NCBI RefSeq assembly: GCF_017876405.1
Contig: NZ_JAGINW010000001.1
Location: 8,135,203-8,199,202, forward strand
Length of the DNA stretch: 64,000 nt
Reading direction: 5' to 3'
DNA from: Kibdelosporangium banguiense
GTDB lineage: Bacteria; Actinomycetota; Actinomycetes; Mycobacteriales; Pseudonocardiaceae
In this document: in pieces, positions 11,301 to 18,215 of the stretch
Position numbering within the stretch: the first letter of the stretch is position 1
How the letters are laid out: each line of letters starts with the position of its first letter
Notes under the pieces: generated by a model
Seen by the model: the letters and a program-made list of their open reading frames with translations, nothing else
Databases searched by the model: none
Told to the model about the DNA's origin: nothing
Made by a program: the position numbers and the translations under genes

Positions 11301-14300
11301 GGCTGGCAGTCGGTGGTCGTGCCGGACGGCACGGCCGACAATTGGGTAACCGTGCGCGGGGCCGCCGACATCGCGTCGCTCGACGGCAACCAGTTTCCTG
11401 ACATGATCGTTCTGGACTGCCCGCTGTCCACAGAGGACGTCCCGGACGCGGCGCGCGGTGTCACCGCCGAAGTGCTTTCGGCCATCCAGACGTGGTTCGC
11501 TGACGAGCGGTTGTCCGCGGCGAAACTGGCCGTTGTCACCCGTGGTGCGGTCCAGGTCGATGGTGGGGAAGCGAACCTGGCCCACGCTCCGGTGTGGGGC
11601 TTGGTCCGCGGTGTCCAGGCTGAGCACCCAGGCCGGGTGTTGCTGATCGACGCCCTTGACGGCGACGCCACGCCTGCACTGGCGGTGGGCGAGCCGGAGT
11701 CGGCCGTTCGCGACGGCGTGGTGCTCGTCCCGAGGCTCGTCAAATCCACTGCGGAGCAAGGTGATTCCCCGTGGCAGCCCGGCCGGACCGTGTTGATCAC
11801 CGGTGGTACCGGTGGTCTGGGCAGCCTGCTGGCCTGCCACCTGGTTACCGAGCACGGCGTCACCCACCTGCTGCTCACCAGCAGGCGTGGACTCGACGCG
11901 CCGGGCGCGAGGCAGCTGGTCGATGATCTGGTCGACCTCGGTGCCTCGGTGACTGTCGCGGCCTGTGACGTCGCCGATCGTGCGGCGGTGACCGAGCTGC
12001 TGGCCGCGATTCCGGCGGACGCACCCCTGGGCGCGGTCGTCCATGCGGCCGGTACGGCCGACAGTGGAATGTTCGAGACCTTGACCTCGCAGCAGGTTGA
12101 CTCTGTGCTGCGGCCGAAGGTGGACGCCGCCTGGCACCTGCATGAGGCGACCAAGGACCTGGACCTGTCAGCGTTCGTGATGTTCTCGTCTGCCGGTGGC
12201 ATGGTGCTGGCCGCGGGACAGGCGAACTACGCGGCCGCCAACACGTTCCTCGATGGCCTGGCCGAGTACCGCAAGGCCAACGGTCTGCCTGCCACCGCGC
12301 TGGCGTGGGGTTTGTGGGCGGAGAACACTGGGCTCGGCGGCGAGCTCGCCGAGGCGGACCTCCTGCGTATGAGCCGCCTTGGCATCCCTGCCGTGACCGG
12401 TGCGGAAGGCCTGGAACTGTTCGACTCGGCCGTGCGGACCGAGGAGGCCGTGCTCGCACCGTTGCGGCTGGACCTCAAGGCATTGCGGGCACGGACTGAC
12501 GAACTGCCCGCCCTGCTGCGTGCATTCGTGCCATCGCGTACCCGACGCGTTGCCAATGCCTCCCATGGTGTGACGGCAGGCGCGGACAACCCGTTGGCGG
12601 ACCGGCTGGCCTCACTCAGCGGTCCCGAACAGGACCGGGTCCTGCTTGACCTTGTGTGCACGCACGTCGCCGCGGTCCTGGGTTACGAGAACGCGGCCGC
12701 GATCGACGGCAAGCGGGCCTTCAAGGAACTGGGCTTCGACTCCCTGGCCGCGGTGGAACTGCGTAACCTGCTCGGTTCGGCGACCGGCCTGACCCTGCCG
12801 GCCACACTGGTGTTCGATCACCCGACGTCGATGGCGGTCGCCGAGTTCGTCAAGGGCAAGCTGGTCGGCACGGCGAAGAACACACCGGCAGTGACGGTAC
12901 GCGCCAACGCGTCCATGCAGGAGCCGATCGCCATTGTCGGCATGGCCTGCCGCTACCCGGGCGGTGTGCGTTCGCCGGAGGACCTGTGGCAGTTGCTGGT
13001 CAACGAGACCGACGCGCTGACCGGGTTCCCGGAGGGGCGTGGCTGGGACGAGGCCGCCATCTACGACCCGGAGCCAGGCACATGGGGCAAGACCTACGTG
13101 CGTGAGGGCGGCTTCCTGCACGACGCCGCCGACTTCGACCCGGCGTTCTTCGGCATCGGGCCACGTGAGGCGCTGGCCATGGACCCGCAGCAGCGGCTGC
13201 TGCTGGAGGCCGCGTGGGAGGCGGTCGAGCGGGCCGGGATCGACCCGGCCTCGTTGCGGGGCAGCCAGACCGGCGTGTTCGCCGGCACGATGTACGACGA
13301 CTACGGCAGCCGGGCACCCGGTGCTCCCGCCGACGTCGCCGTATACCTCGCCAACGGCAGTTCCAACGCGATCACGTCCGGGCGCATCTCGTACGTGCTC
13401 GGCCTGGAAGGCCCGTCCATGACAGTGGACACGGCGTGCTCCTCGTCGCTGGTGACGATGCACCTCGCGGTGCAGGCGTTGCGGGCGGGGGAGTGCACCA
13501 TGGCGCTGGCCGGCGGTGTCACTGTGATGTCCACACCGGACATCTTCATCGACTTCAGCCAGCAGCGCGGGATGTCCGCCGACGGCAGGTGCAAAGCGTT
13601 CGCTGAGGCCGCCGACGGCACGAACTGGGCCGAAGGTGTCGGCCTGCTGTTGCTGGAAAGGTTGTCCGACGCCCAGCGCAACGGACACGAGGTGCTCGCG
13701 GTCGTGCGGTCCAGCGCGGTCAATCAGGACGGTGCGTCCAACGGGCTGACTGCGCCGAACGGTCCGTCCCAGGAACGGGTGATCAAGGCCGCCCTGGCCG
13801 CCGGTGGTCTCAAGCCGTCCGATGTGGACGCGGTGGAGGCGCACGGGACCGGCACGCGGCTCGGTGACCCGATCGAGGCGCAGGCGTTGCTGGCGACCTA
13901 CGGCCAGGACCGCGACCGGCCGCTGTGGCTGGGCTCGATCAAGTCGAACATCGGTCACCCGCAAGCCGCCAGTGGCGTGGCCGGGGTCATCAAGATGGTG
14001 CAGTCGCTGCGCAACAGCATGCTGCCGAAGACGCTGCACGTCGACAAGCCGTCGTCGCATGTGGACTGGACGGCGGGTGACATCGAGCTGCTGACCGAGG
14101 CGCGGCCATGGCTGGCCGACGGACGGCCACGGCGTGCGGGGATCTCCTCGTTCGGACTCAGCGGGACCAACGCGCACGTGATCGTCGAAGAGGCTCCTGC
14201 GCCTACTGTGGAAGGTCGTACAGGTCGTACGGCACCCGATCTGGCGGTGGTACCGCTGCCGGTTGCTGCCGCCACTGCGGGCGCTCTGGCCGACCAGGCG

Positions 14301-17300
14301 GCGAAACTCGCCGAGCACCTGCGTACCGACTCGTCGCTGAACCTGGCGGACGTCGGATACTCACTGGCCACCACCCGTGCCGCCCTGGAGCACCGTGCAG
14401 TGCTGTTCGCGGCCGACCGTGACTCGGCGATAAGCGGGCTTGCCGCGTTGGCGTCGGGTGAGGTGCAGGTCGGCACGGCCCGTGGCACGGCTCGCTCCGG
14501 AGGTCTGACCGCCTTCCTGTTCACCGGTCAAGGCGCTCAGCGGTTGGGCATGGGGCGAGGCCTGTACGAGGCGTTCGACGTGTTCGCCGGGGCACTCGAC
14601 GAGGTCTGTGCCACCTTCGACACCGAACTGGACCGTCCACTGAAGACGGTGATGTGGGCCGACGCCGAATCGGCCGACAGCGCGCTGCTCAACCAGACGA
14701 GCTACGCGCAGTGCGCGCTGTTCGCAGTCGAGGTCGCACTGTTCCGGTTGCTGCAGTCCTGGGCGATCAGCCCGGACTACCTCGCCGGGCACTCGATCGG
14801 TGAGCTCGCGGCCGCGCATGTCGCCGGTGTGTTCTCGTTGCCGGACGCCTGCGCGCTGGTCGCCGCTCGCGGCCGGTTGATGCAGGCGCTGCCGACCGGC
14901 GGGGCGATGGTAGCGATCGCAGCGGCCGAAGCGGACGTGCGGGCGGTTCTTCCGCTCGGCGCGGACATCGCTGCGGTCAACGGCCCGGAGTCGGTGGTCA
15001 TCTCCGGACAGGAAGGCCCGGTGTTCGCCGCCGCGGCCAAATTCGTCGAAGCGGGCAGGCAGACCCAGCAACTGCGGGTCTCGCACGCGTTCCACTCGTC
15101 GCTGATGGAGCCGATGCTGGCGGAGTTCCGCGCGGTCGCCAAGCGACTGTCCTACCAGGCGCCTACGGTGCCGATCGTGTCGACGGTGTCCGGGCAGATC
15201 GCGTCGGCGCAGGAGCTGTGCTCGCCTGAGTACTGGGTCTCGCATGTTCGACAGTCGGTGCGGTTCGCCGATGGCCTGACCAGCCTCGCGGCAGCGGGAG
15301 TGACCAGATTCGTCGAGCTCGGCCCGGACGCAGTGCTGACCGGCATGGTGTCGGCGTGCCTGGACACGGGCACATCCTCATCAGTGCTCGAACCCGTCAC
15401 GCCGATGGCGTCGCTGCGCCGGGACCGTGACGAAGTGGGCACGCTGCTCAGCGCGGTCGGCCAACTGCACGTGCTCGGTAGCTCGGTCGACTGGGCCGCG
15501 CTGTTCGGCGGCCGGGGTTCGGTCGTCGGGCTGCCGACATACGCCTTCCAGCACAAGACTTACTGGCTTGAGGCAACCCGCCCGGCCGGCGATGCCGCTG
15601 CACTCGGCGCTCACGCGGTGGGTCACCCGCTGCTCGGCGCCGCCGTTGAACTGCCGGACGGTGGTTGGGTGCTGACCGGCAGGTTGTCGGTGGCAACGCA
15701 GCCTTGGCTGGCCGACCACGTGATCATGGGCAGGGTCATGGTGCCCGGCACGGCGTTCGTCGAGCTCGCTATCCACGCGGGCGACCAGGTCGGATGCGAT
15801 GTCCTGGAGGAACTCATCCAGGAGGCGCCGCTCGTGCTGCCCGACCGTGGCGCGGTCGCGGTCAGGGTCGTGATCGACGCCCGGGACGCGGCTGGCCGGC
15901 GTTCACTGTCGGTGCACTCTCGTCCCGAAGACGCCCCGGCGGACACCCCATGGACCCGGCACAGCGCCGGCGTTCTCGGGACAGGTGGACGGCCGGAGCC
16001 AGTGGAGCTGACGGCCTGGCCGCCTGCCGGTGCCGAGCAGGTGGACCTGGACGGCCTCTACGATCATCTCGCCGGGCTCGGCTACGGCTACGGGCGTACC
16101 TTCCAGAACCTCCGCGCGGTGTGGCTGCGCGACGGCGAGGTGTTCGCCGAGGTGGCGTTGCCGGAGGGCACCGACACCAGCGGTTTCGGGCTGCACCCCG
16201 GATTGCTGGACTCCGCTCTTGGTGCCACCGACTACCTGTTGCCCGGCGGGCCGATGGCTCTCACCGAGACGACGATTCCGTTCGCCTGGAACGGGGTTTC
16301 ACTGCAGGCCTCCGGCGCGACGGCGCTGCGCCTGTGGGTCCGTCGTAACGGCAGCGGCGACAGCCTGGTGCTGGCCGACGCCGTGGGTGCCCCGGTCGCG
16401 CGGATCGACTCGTTGGTGGTCCGGCCGGTGTCGGACGGCCAGTTGGCCGCCACCTCGGTGCCTGAGTCGCTGTACCGGATCTCGTGGCAGGACAGCCAGG
16501 ACAGCACCGTCGAACCGGGCGCACAACCGGACGGCTGGGCTGTGCTGGGCAAGGACGATCCCGGCCTTGGCTTCCCGGTCCACGAGGATCTGGCCGCGAT
16601 CACCGGCACGCCCGACGTGGTCGTGCTCCCGTTCGAACCCGGCGACGGCGACGTGCCCGAGCAAGTCCACGCGGTGGTCCACCGCACTCTCGGCCATCTG
16701 CGGGAGTGGTTGGCGGACAAGCGGTTCACCCGCAGCAAGCTGGTCGTGCTGACGCGTGGCGCCGTGTCCGGACCCGATGGTCCTGACCTCGTGCAGGCTC
16801 CCCTGTGGGGTCTGGTGCGTGCCGCGCAGGCGGAGAACCCCGGCCGGATCCAGCTGGTCGACATCGACTCGCCGTCTTCGGTATCGGCTTTGGCCGCTGC
16901 TGTGGCTTCGGATGAGCCGGAGGTCGGCATTCGCGGTGGCGACGTCAAGGTTCCGCGCCTGACCCGAGTGTCCAAGATGGACATACCGGCCAAGTGGAAC
17001 CCGGATGGCACCGTGCTGATCACCGGTGGTGCCGGACTGCTGGGCGCCACACTGGCCAAGCACCTGGTGACCACGCATGATGTGCGGCACCTGGTGATCA
17101 CCAACCGCAAGGGCGGGAAGGCGCCCGGCGCGGGCGACCTGATCGCCGAGCTGACCGAGCTGGGCGCGACGGTGAACCTGGTCGCCTGCGACGTCGCCGA
17201 TCGGGCTGCCCTGGCCAAGGTGATCGACAACGTGCCTGCGGCGCATCCGCTCACCGCGGTCGTGCACGCGGCCGGCGTGATGGACAGTGCCGTGCTTGAA

Positions 17301-18215
17301 TCCCTTACCCCGCAACAGGTCGACAACGTGTTGCGGCCCAAGGTGGACGCCGCGTGGCACCTGCACGAGCTGACCAGGGACATGGACCTGGCCGCGTTCG
17401 TGCTCTACTCCTCGACCGGAGGACTGCTGCTCGCCGCGGGCCAGGCGAACTACGCGGCGGCCAACGTGTTCCTCGACGCGCTCGCCGAGTACCGGGCAGC
17501 TCGTGGGCTGGTGGCGACGTCGCTGGCCTGGGGCCTCTGGGAAGGCACCGAAGGACAGATCGACGTGGCGCACATCGTCAGGTCCGGTGTTGCCCCCTTG
17601 CCCTTCGCGGACGGTCTGGAACTGTTCGACGCAGCGCTGGGCGCCGCGGAACCGGTGCTGGTACCGGTGAAACTGGCAGCTCAGTGGGACGCCGACGCGG
17701 TGGCACCGCTGCTGCGTGGGATGGCCAAGGCCGCGCCACGTCGGACGGTCGCTGCGGCAGGCCCTGCTGCGGCGCCGGTCGAAGAGGCCGGGCTCGCCGA
17801 ACGGCTTGCGGCCCTCTCAGCCGACGAGCGGCTGAAGACAGTGCTTGACCTGGTGTGCGGGCACGCCGCGGCCGTTCTCGGCTACAGCGACGCCCATGCG
17901 GTCGGCCCGGAGAAGGGGTTCACCGATCTCGGCATCGACTCGCTGGCCGCGCTGGAACTGCGCAACCGGCTGGGCGCGGCCACCGAGATGCGGCTGCCCG
18001 CGACGCTGATCTTCGACTATCCCAGCCCGCTACCGCTGGCCAGGCACCTGCTGACCGAACTGGTCGGCCAGGACGACGAGCCCGCGGCCGACGTGCCGGA
18101 GCAGGCCCCCGCGGCACAGGAGATCGCCGCGATCGCCGGGATGGATCTGGCCGATCTGGTCCGCACGGCCCTTGGTGGAAACACAGTTACCGACGAACGA
18201 GGTGAGTTGCAGTGA
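2307..18215 (+). CDS. PKS-A: type I modular polyketide synthase, loading ACP plus modules 1-3
   Basis: A 5302-residue multienzyme with domain order ACP; KS-AT-DH-KR-ACP; KS-AT-DH-KR-ACP; KS-AT-DH-KR-ACP. The start chosen is ATG 2307, six bases after GGTGGAG; the in-frame ATG at 2277 has no ribosome site. It begins with an ACP and no loading KS or AT, so the starter must be delivered in trans, as in vicenistatin-type beta-amino-acid macrolactam synthases. All three ATs carry the malonyl-type HAFH motif, so it adds three acetate units. The C-terminal tail (AGMDLADLVRTALGG and following) is a docking segment of the kind that pairs with N-terminal helices like that of PKS-B. In-frame TTA codons occur at 4428 and 7590. 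The stop overlaps the PKS-B start (GTGA). The acceptor is presumably an aminoacyl starter; that is inferred. Confidence 0.95.
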   Translation: MREFEMAPSEPSGKGGEPRDGSNEESAFARLLTQLPAAERAAYLTDLVHDATLAALRAVLPEVPAAVDTAKAFQELGFDSLAAVELHARLTEDSGLDLPVTLAFDYPTPVAVARYLHTLVFGEAAEDEVVPVTGDAADEPIAIVGIGCRFPGGAASPEQLWQLVMDEVHTSSPFPTNRGWDLDGLFDPDPDKPGSTYVQTGGFLPDASAFDAEFFGIAPREASAMDPQQRLILETSWEALERAAIDPTILRGTGTGVFIGAEAQEYGPRLHEAPDGMDGYLLTGNAPSVIAGRVAYALGLEGPTLTVDTACSGSLVAIHLAVAALRRGECPLALAGGVSVMGAPGVFTSFGRQRGLAEDGRCKAFAGAADGTAFAEGVGVLVLERLSDAVRNGHTVLAVVRGSAINSDGASNGLTAPNGPSQQRVIRKALADAGLNASDVDAVEAHGTGTRLGDPIEAQALLATYGQDREQPLLLGSIKSNIGHTQAAAGVAGVIKMVMAVNHGLMPRTLHVDAPTPHVDWNAGDVELVTETRTWPDGEHPRRAGISSFGVSGTNAHVIIEQAPPVDEQDAPEPADTEFVVPLVLSARSEQALRAQAGKLRSALDESTDVTDIAFSLATTRAAHQHRAVVVAGDTAEALRGLEMLTGEQAGGPVVTGSPAPGKLAVLFTGQGSQRLAMGRELYLAYPVFADVLDEALDYLDVQLDQPLRDVLFGTDAEELAETQYTQCALFAVEVALMRLLQSWGVKPDVLLGHSVGELAAAHIAGVWSLDDACMIVAARGRLMQALPEGGAMVAISATEDELTPLVDEKATIAAINGPNSVVISGEEARVLELASVFEQQGRKTTRLRVSHAFHSPLMEPMLAEFRQILRAADFSAPRIPVVSNVTGRIATDEELRSPGYWLWHVRRPVRFADGVATLVKMGVTTAIEAGPDAVLSVMAANCLQDNEDIAFVPALRRDHAEQNAIVSALGKLHTRGIPVAWDAFFGTRGRRVDLPTYAFQRKHFWLTAPTGRADAAGFGQVASEHPLLAAAIRLADNDGLVLTGRADLKSHPWLADHTIAGSVVLPGTAFVEMALHAATHVGCDEVDELTLAATLVLPTTGGVALQVTVSAAEDGRRSIEFFSRPEQDEDATWTRHATGVLVAGADVTPTGVGQWPPTKAKVVATAELYEELASQGYDYGPLFRGLRTAWRRGNVVFADVELPQADKDNTFGIHPALLDAVLHATDFAPGEAREADEIRLPFAWTGVRLHASGATKVRVRITSPSSGGVTLDIADSTGAPVLTVGSFRSRPVRTAELAASADDLLYGIEWHPVTTSASPSPADVTVFTVEPTSVGETTRRVLAALQEWLAGGPAEEAKFVVITPGGLAAAPVRGLMRSAQAEHPGRFVLIEGDGSADLLETALASGESELRIDGQTILAPRMARLRTSADQPAWNAAGTVLVTGGTGGLGAHVARHLVTVHGIQHLLLVSRRGTDAPGAADLVDGLAANGASVTVVAADVADADAISAVLRQIPAEHPLTGVVHTAGVLDDATIETLTAGQVDTVLAPKVDGAWALHEQTKDLDLTAFVLFSSAAGLVDGAGQGNYAAANTYLDELAAHRHTLGLPATSLAWGLWLDAGGMGANLSDVDRRRIDRLGLAPLTVTESLAALDAAVASGEPAVIPVRVDRAALRSRGDQLPAVLRGLAPTQIRRATQALGDASPAQLFADGLSGLSEDDRTRAVLDLVRTHVAGVLGHDGQESISPTRPFGEIGFDSLAAVELRNILDSVTGLRLGATVIFDYPSPRALADHILAKLDGVTPVALTSTATLADPEEPIAIVGIGCRYPGGIGTPEDLWRLVAEGTETISTFPADRGWDVEAIYDPEPGKPGHSYVKHGAFLHDAAEFDADFFEISPREAQAMDPQQRLLLEVSWEAFERAGIDPVALRGSATGVFAGVMYHDWGTRLGTVSDDIAGYLGNGSLASVVSGRISYALGLEGPTVTVDTACSSSLVALHWAIQALRRGECNLALAGGVTVMSTPDTFIDFSRQRGLSADGRCKSFADAADGTGWGEGAGMLLVERLSDAQRNGHPVLAVVRGSAVNHDGASNGLTAPNGPSQQRVIATALADGGLRPSDVDAVEGHGTGTTLGDPIEAQALLATYGQDRPEDRPLWLGSIKSNMGHTQAAAGVAGVIKMVMAMRNNSLPRTLHVDQPSTVVDWTAGAVRLLTEPQDWIENGHPRRAGVSSFGISGTNAHVIVEQAPHVEVASQHETGPAVVPVALSGRSPAALRGQAARMRAFLDEQGDADLNELARSLVVTRAALEHRAVIVAGDRDELVRGLAAVEAGEQSPDVVTGFANADEDGKIAFLFSGQGAQRVGMGRELHAAYPAFAEAFDAVCAQMDPLLEVPLRDVVFGATGPAERGLLDQTEYTQCALFAIEVALFRLVESWGIKPDLLAGHSVGELAAAHVAGVLSLPDACTLVAARGRLMAGLPEPHGTMVAIGLPEQEVRDLLRGHEDVVGIAAINGPSSVVISGVEEIVDQIEEAVRTLGHRTRRLQVSHAFHSPVMDPMLAGFGEIVAGLSFAPPRIPIVSCVTGQPATGEQLCSPEYWVTHVRETVRFSDAVRALEAGGARTFVELGPDNVLAVLGQQSTTMPDQTVFVAVGRRDREEVRTALAAVGKLHARGVKPDWTALLGDGPTRLDLPTYAFQHKHYWLHAAPSSDVAGVGQQPAGHPMLGAVVSLPGSDSTVLTGRLSVETQPWIADHVVKGGILLPGTGFLELAIKAGDQVGCPTVEELTLHAPLILPASGGVALQVTVGALTGDRRPISVFSRRTDAADDAEWTQHAAGFVSSAQRPEPAGLTEWPPPGATVIPVDNAYDLLNERGYGYGPAFQGMHAAWRRGNEVFAEVTLPEPTARTASSFGLHPALLDTAMHADLLGDPDGATLLPFVWNGVTLHAVGASVLRVRIVRVDGDEVSAIEVADSEGRPVATIESLVSRPVQRDLAQQRDSGGSLLRVGWQSVVVPDGTADNWVTVRGAADIASLDGNQFPDMIVLDCPLSTEDVPDAARGVTAEVLSAIQTWFADERLSAAKLAVVTRGAVQVDGGEANLAHAPVWGLVRGVQAEHPGRVLLIDALDGDATPALAVGEPESAVRDGVVLVPRLVKSTAEQGDSPWQPGRTVLITGGTGGLGSLLACHLVTEHGVTHLLLTSRRGLDAPGARQLVDDLVDLGASVTVAACDVADRAAVTELLAAIPADAPLGAVVHAAGTADSGMFETLTSQQVDSVLRPKVDAAWHLHEATKDLDLSAFVMFSSAGGMVLAAGQANYAAANTFLDGLAEYRKANGLPATALAWGLWAENTGLGGELAEADLLRMSRLGIPAVTGAEGLELFDSAVRTEEAVLAPLRLDLKALRARTDELPALLRAFVPSRTRRVANASHGVTAGADNPLADRLASLSGPEQDRVLLDLVCTHVAAVLGYENAAAIDGKRAFKELGFDSLAAVELRNLLGSATGLTLPATLVFDHPTSMAVAEFVKGKLVGTAKNTPAVTVRANASMQEPIAIVGMACRYPGGVRSPEDLWQLLVNETDALTGFPEGRGWDEAAIYDPEPGTWGKTYVREGGFLHDAADFDPAFFGIGPREALAMDPQQRLLLEAAWEAVERAGIDPASLRGSQTGVFAGTMYDDYGSRAPGAPADVAVYLANGSSNAITSGRISYVLGLEGPSMTVDTACSSSLVTMHLAVQALRAGECTMALAGGVTVMSTPDIFIDFSQQRGMSADGRCKAFAEAADGTNWAEGVGLLLLERLSDAQRNGHEVLAVVRSSAVNQDGASNGLTAPNGPSQERVIKAALAAGGLKPSDVDAVEAHGTGTRLGDPIEAQALLATYGQDRDRPLWLGSIKSNIGHPQAASGVAGVIKMVQSLRNSMLPKTLHVDKPSSHVDWTAGDIELLTEARPWLADGRPRRAGISSFGLSGTNAHVIVEEAPAPTVEGRTGRTAPDLAVVPLPVAAATAGALADQAAKLAEHLRTDSSLNLADVGYSLATTRAALEHRAVLFAADRDSAISGLAALASGEVQVGTARGTARSGGLTAFLFTGQGAQRLGMGRGLYEAFDVFAGALDEVCATFDTELDRPLKTVMWADAESADSALLNQTSYAQCALFAVEVALFRLLQSWAISPDYLAGHSIGELAAAHVAGVFSLPDACALVAARGRLMQALPTGGAMVAIAAAEADVRAVLPLGADIAAVNGPESVVISGQEGPVFAAAAKFVEAGRQTQQLRVSHAFHSSLMEPMLAEFRAVAKRLSYQAPTVPIVSTVSGQIASAQELCSPEYWVSHVRQSVRFADGLTSLAAAGVTRFVELGPDAVLTGMVSACLDTGTSSSVLEPVTPMASLRRDRDEVGTLLSAVGQLHVLGSSVDWAALFGGRGSVVGLPTYAFQHKTYWLEATRPAGDAAALGAHAVGHPLLGAAVELPDGGWVLTGRLSVATQPWLADHVIMGRVMVPGTAFVELAIHAGDQVGCDVLEELIQEAPLVLPDRGAVAVRVVIDARDAAGRRSLSVHSRPEDAPADTPWTRHSAGVLGTGGRPEPVELTAWPPAGAEQVDLDGLYDHLAGLGYGYGRTFQNLRAVWLRDGEVFAEVALPEGTDTSGFGLHPGLLDSALGATDYLLPGGPMALTETTIPFAWNGVSLQASGATALRLWVRRNGSGDSLVLADAVGAPVARIDSLVVRPVSDGQLAATSVPESLYRISWQDSQDSTVEPGAQPDGWAVLGKDDPGLGFPVHEDLAAITGTPDVVVLPFEPGDGDVPEQVHAVVHRTLGHLREWLADKRFTRSKLVVLTRGAVSGPDGPDLVQAPLWGLVRAAQAENPGRIQLVDIDSPSSVSALAAAVASDEPEVGIRGGDVKVPRLTRVSKMDIPAKWNPDGTVLITGGAGLLGATLAKHLVTTHDVRHLVITNRKGGKAPGAGDLIAELTELGATVNLVACDVADRAALAKVIDNVPAAHPLTAVVHAAGVMDSAVLESLTPQQVDNVLRPKVDAAWHLHELTRDMDLAAFVLYSSTGGLLLAAGQANYAAANVFLDALAEYRAARGLVATSLAWGLWEGTEGQIDVAHIVRSGVAPLPFADGLELFDAALGAAEPVLVPVKLAAQWDADAVAPLLRGMAKAAPRRTVAAAGPAAAPVEEAGLAERLAALSADERLKTVLDLVCGHAAAVLGYSDAHAVGPEKGFTDLGIDSLAALELRNRLGAATEMRLPATLIFDYPSPLPLARHLLTELVGQDDEPAADVPEQAPAAQEIAAIAGMDLADLVRTALGGNTVTDERGELQ
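2440..2670 (+). other. Loading ACP domain of PKS-A
   Basis: A lone acyl carrier protein at the very N-terminus. The phosphopantetheine site is GFDSLAAVEL, with Ser80 encoded at 2544-2546, followed by the usual AFDYPTP helix-III region. No KS-Q, AT, AMP ligase or GNAT precedes it. In vicenistatin biosynthesis the equivalent domain is charged by a separate acyltransferase that transfers a dipeptidyl starter from a stand-alone carrier protein. Those partner genes are not in this window and would be expected upstream. Confidence 0.85.
2718..7690 (+). other. PKS module 1: KS-AT(malonyl)-DH-KR(B)-ACP
   Basis: KS begins at DEPIAIVGIGCRFPGG; active Cys is in DTACSGS (codon 3237) and both histidine motifs (AHGTGT, NIGHTQ) are intact. 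AT runs from about 4293 with GHSVGE (Ser codon 4569) and HAFH at 4860-4871, the malonyl-CoA signature. DH from 5382 has the catalytic His in ADHTIAGSVVLPG (codon 5478), YGP, and DAVLH. KR from about 6612 has GGTGGLG, the LDD motif of B-type ketoreductases and Tyr in GQGNYAAAN. ACP Ser is in GFDSL (codon 7572). All domains look functional; an E double bond is the expected outcome. Confidence 0.85.
7746..12860 (+). other. PKS module 2: KS-AT(malonyl)-DH-KR(B)-ACP
   Basis: KS active Cys is in DTACSSS (codon 8265). AT HAFH lies at 9927-9938, so malonyl-CoA is expected. DH from 10446 has ADHVVKGGILLPG, YGYGP and DTAMH, all consistent with activity. KR from about 11785 keeps GGTGGLG and Tyr in GQANYAAAN; the fingerprint reads ADS instead of LDD but keeps the central Asp, so B-type is still most likely. 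ACP Ser is in GFDSL (codon 12741). Expected outcome: an enoyl unit. Confidence 0.83.
12918..18070 (+). other. PKS module 3: KS-AT(malonyl)-DH(degenerate)-KR(B)-ACP
   Basis: KS Cys is in DTACSSS (codon 13437). AT HAFH is at 15084-15095 (malonyl). DH from 15624 keeps the catalytic His in ADHVIMGRVMVPG, but the YGP motif reads YGR (Arg codon 16095) and the DxxxH/Q motif reads DSALG (Asp 16209, Gly 16221). No other DH in the window combines these two changes, so dehydration here may be weak or absent, leaving a beta-hydroxyl. KR from about 17000 has GGAGLLG, MDS with the central Asp kept (B-type) and Tyr in GQANYAAAN. ACP has GIDSL (Ser codon 17940). Confidence 0.8.
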
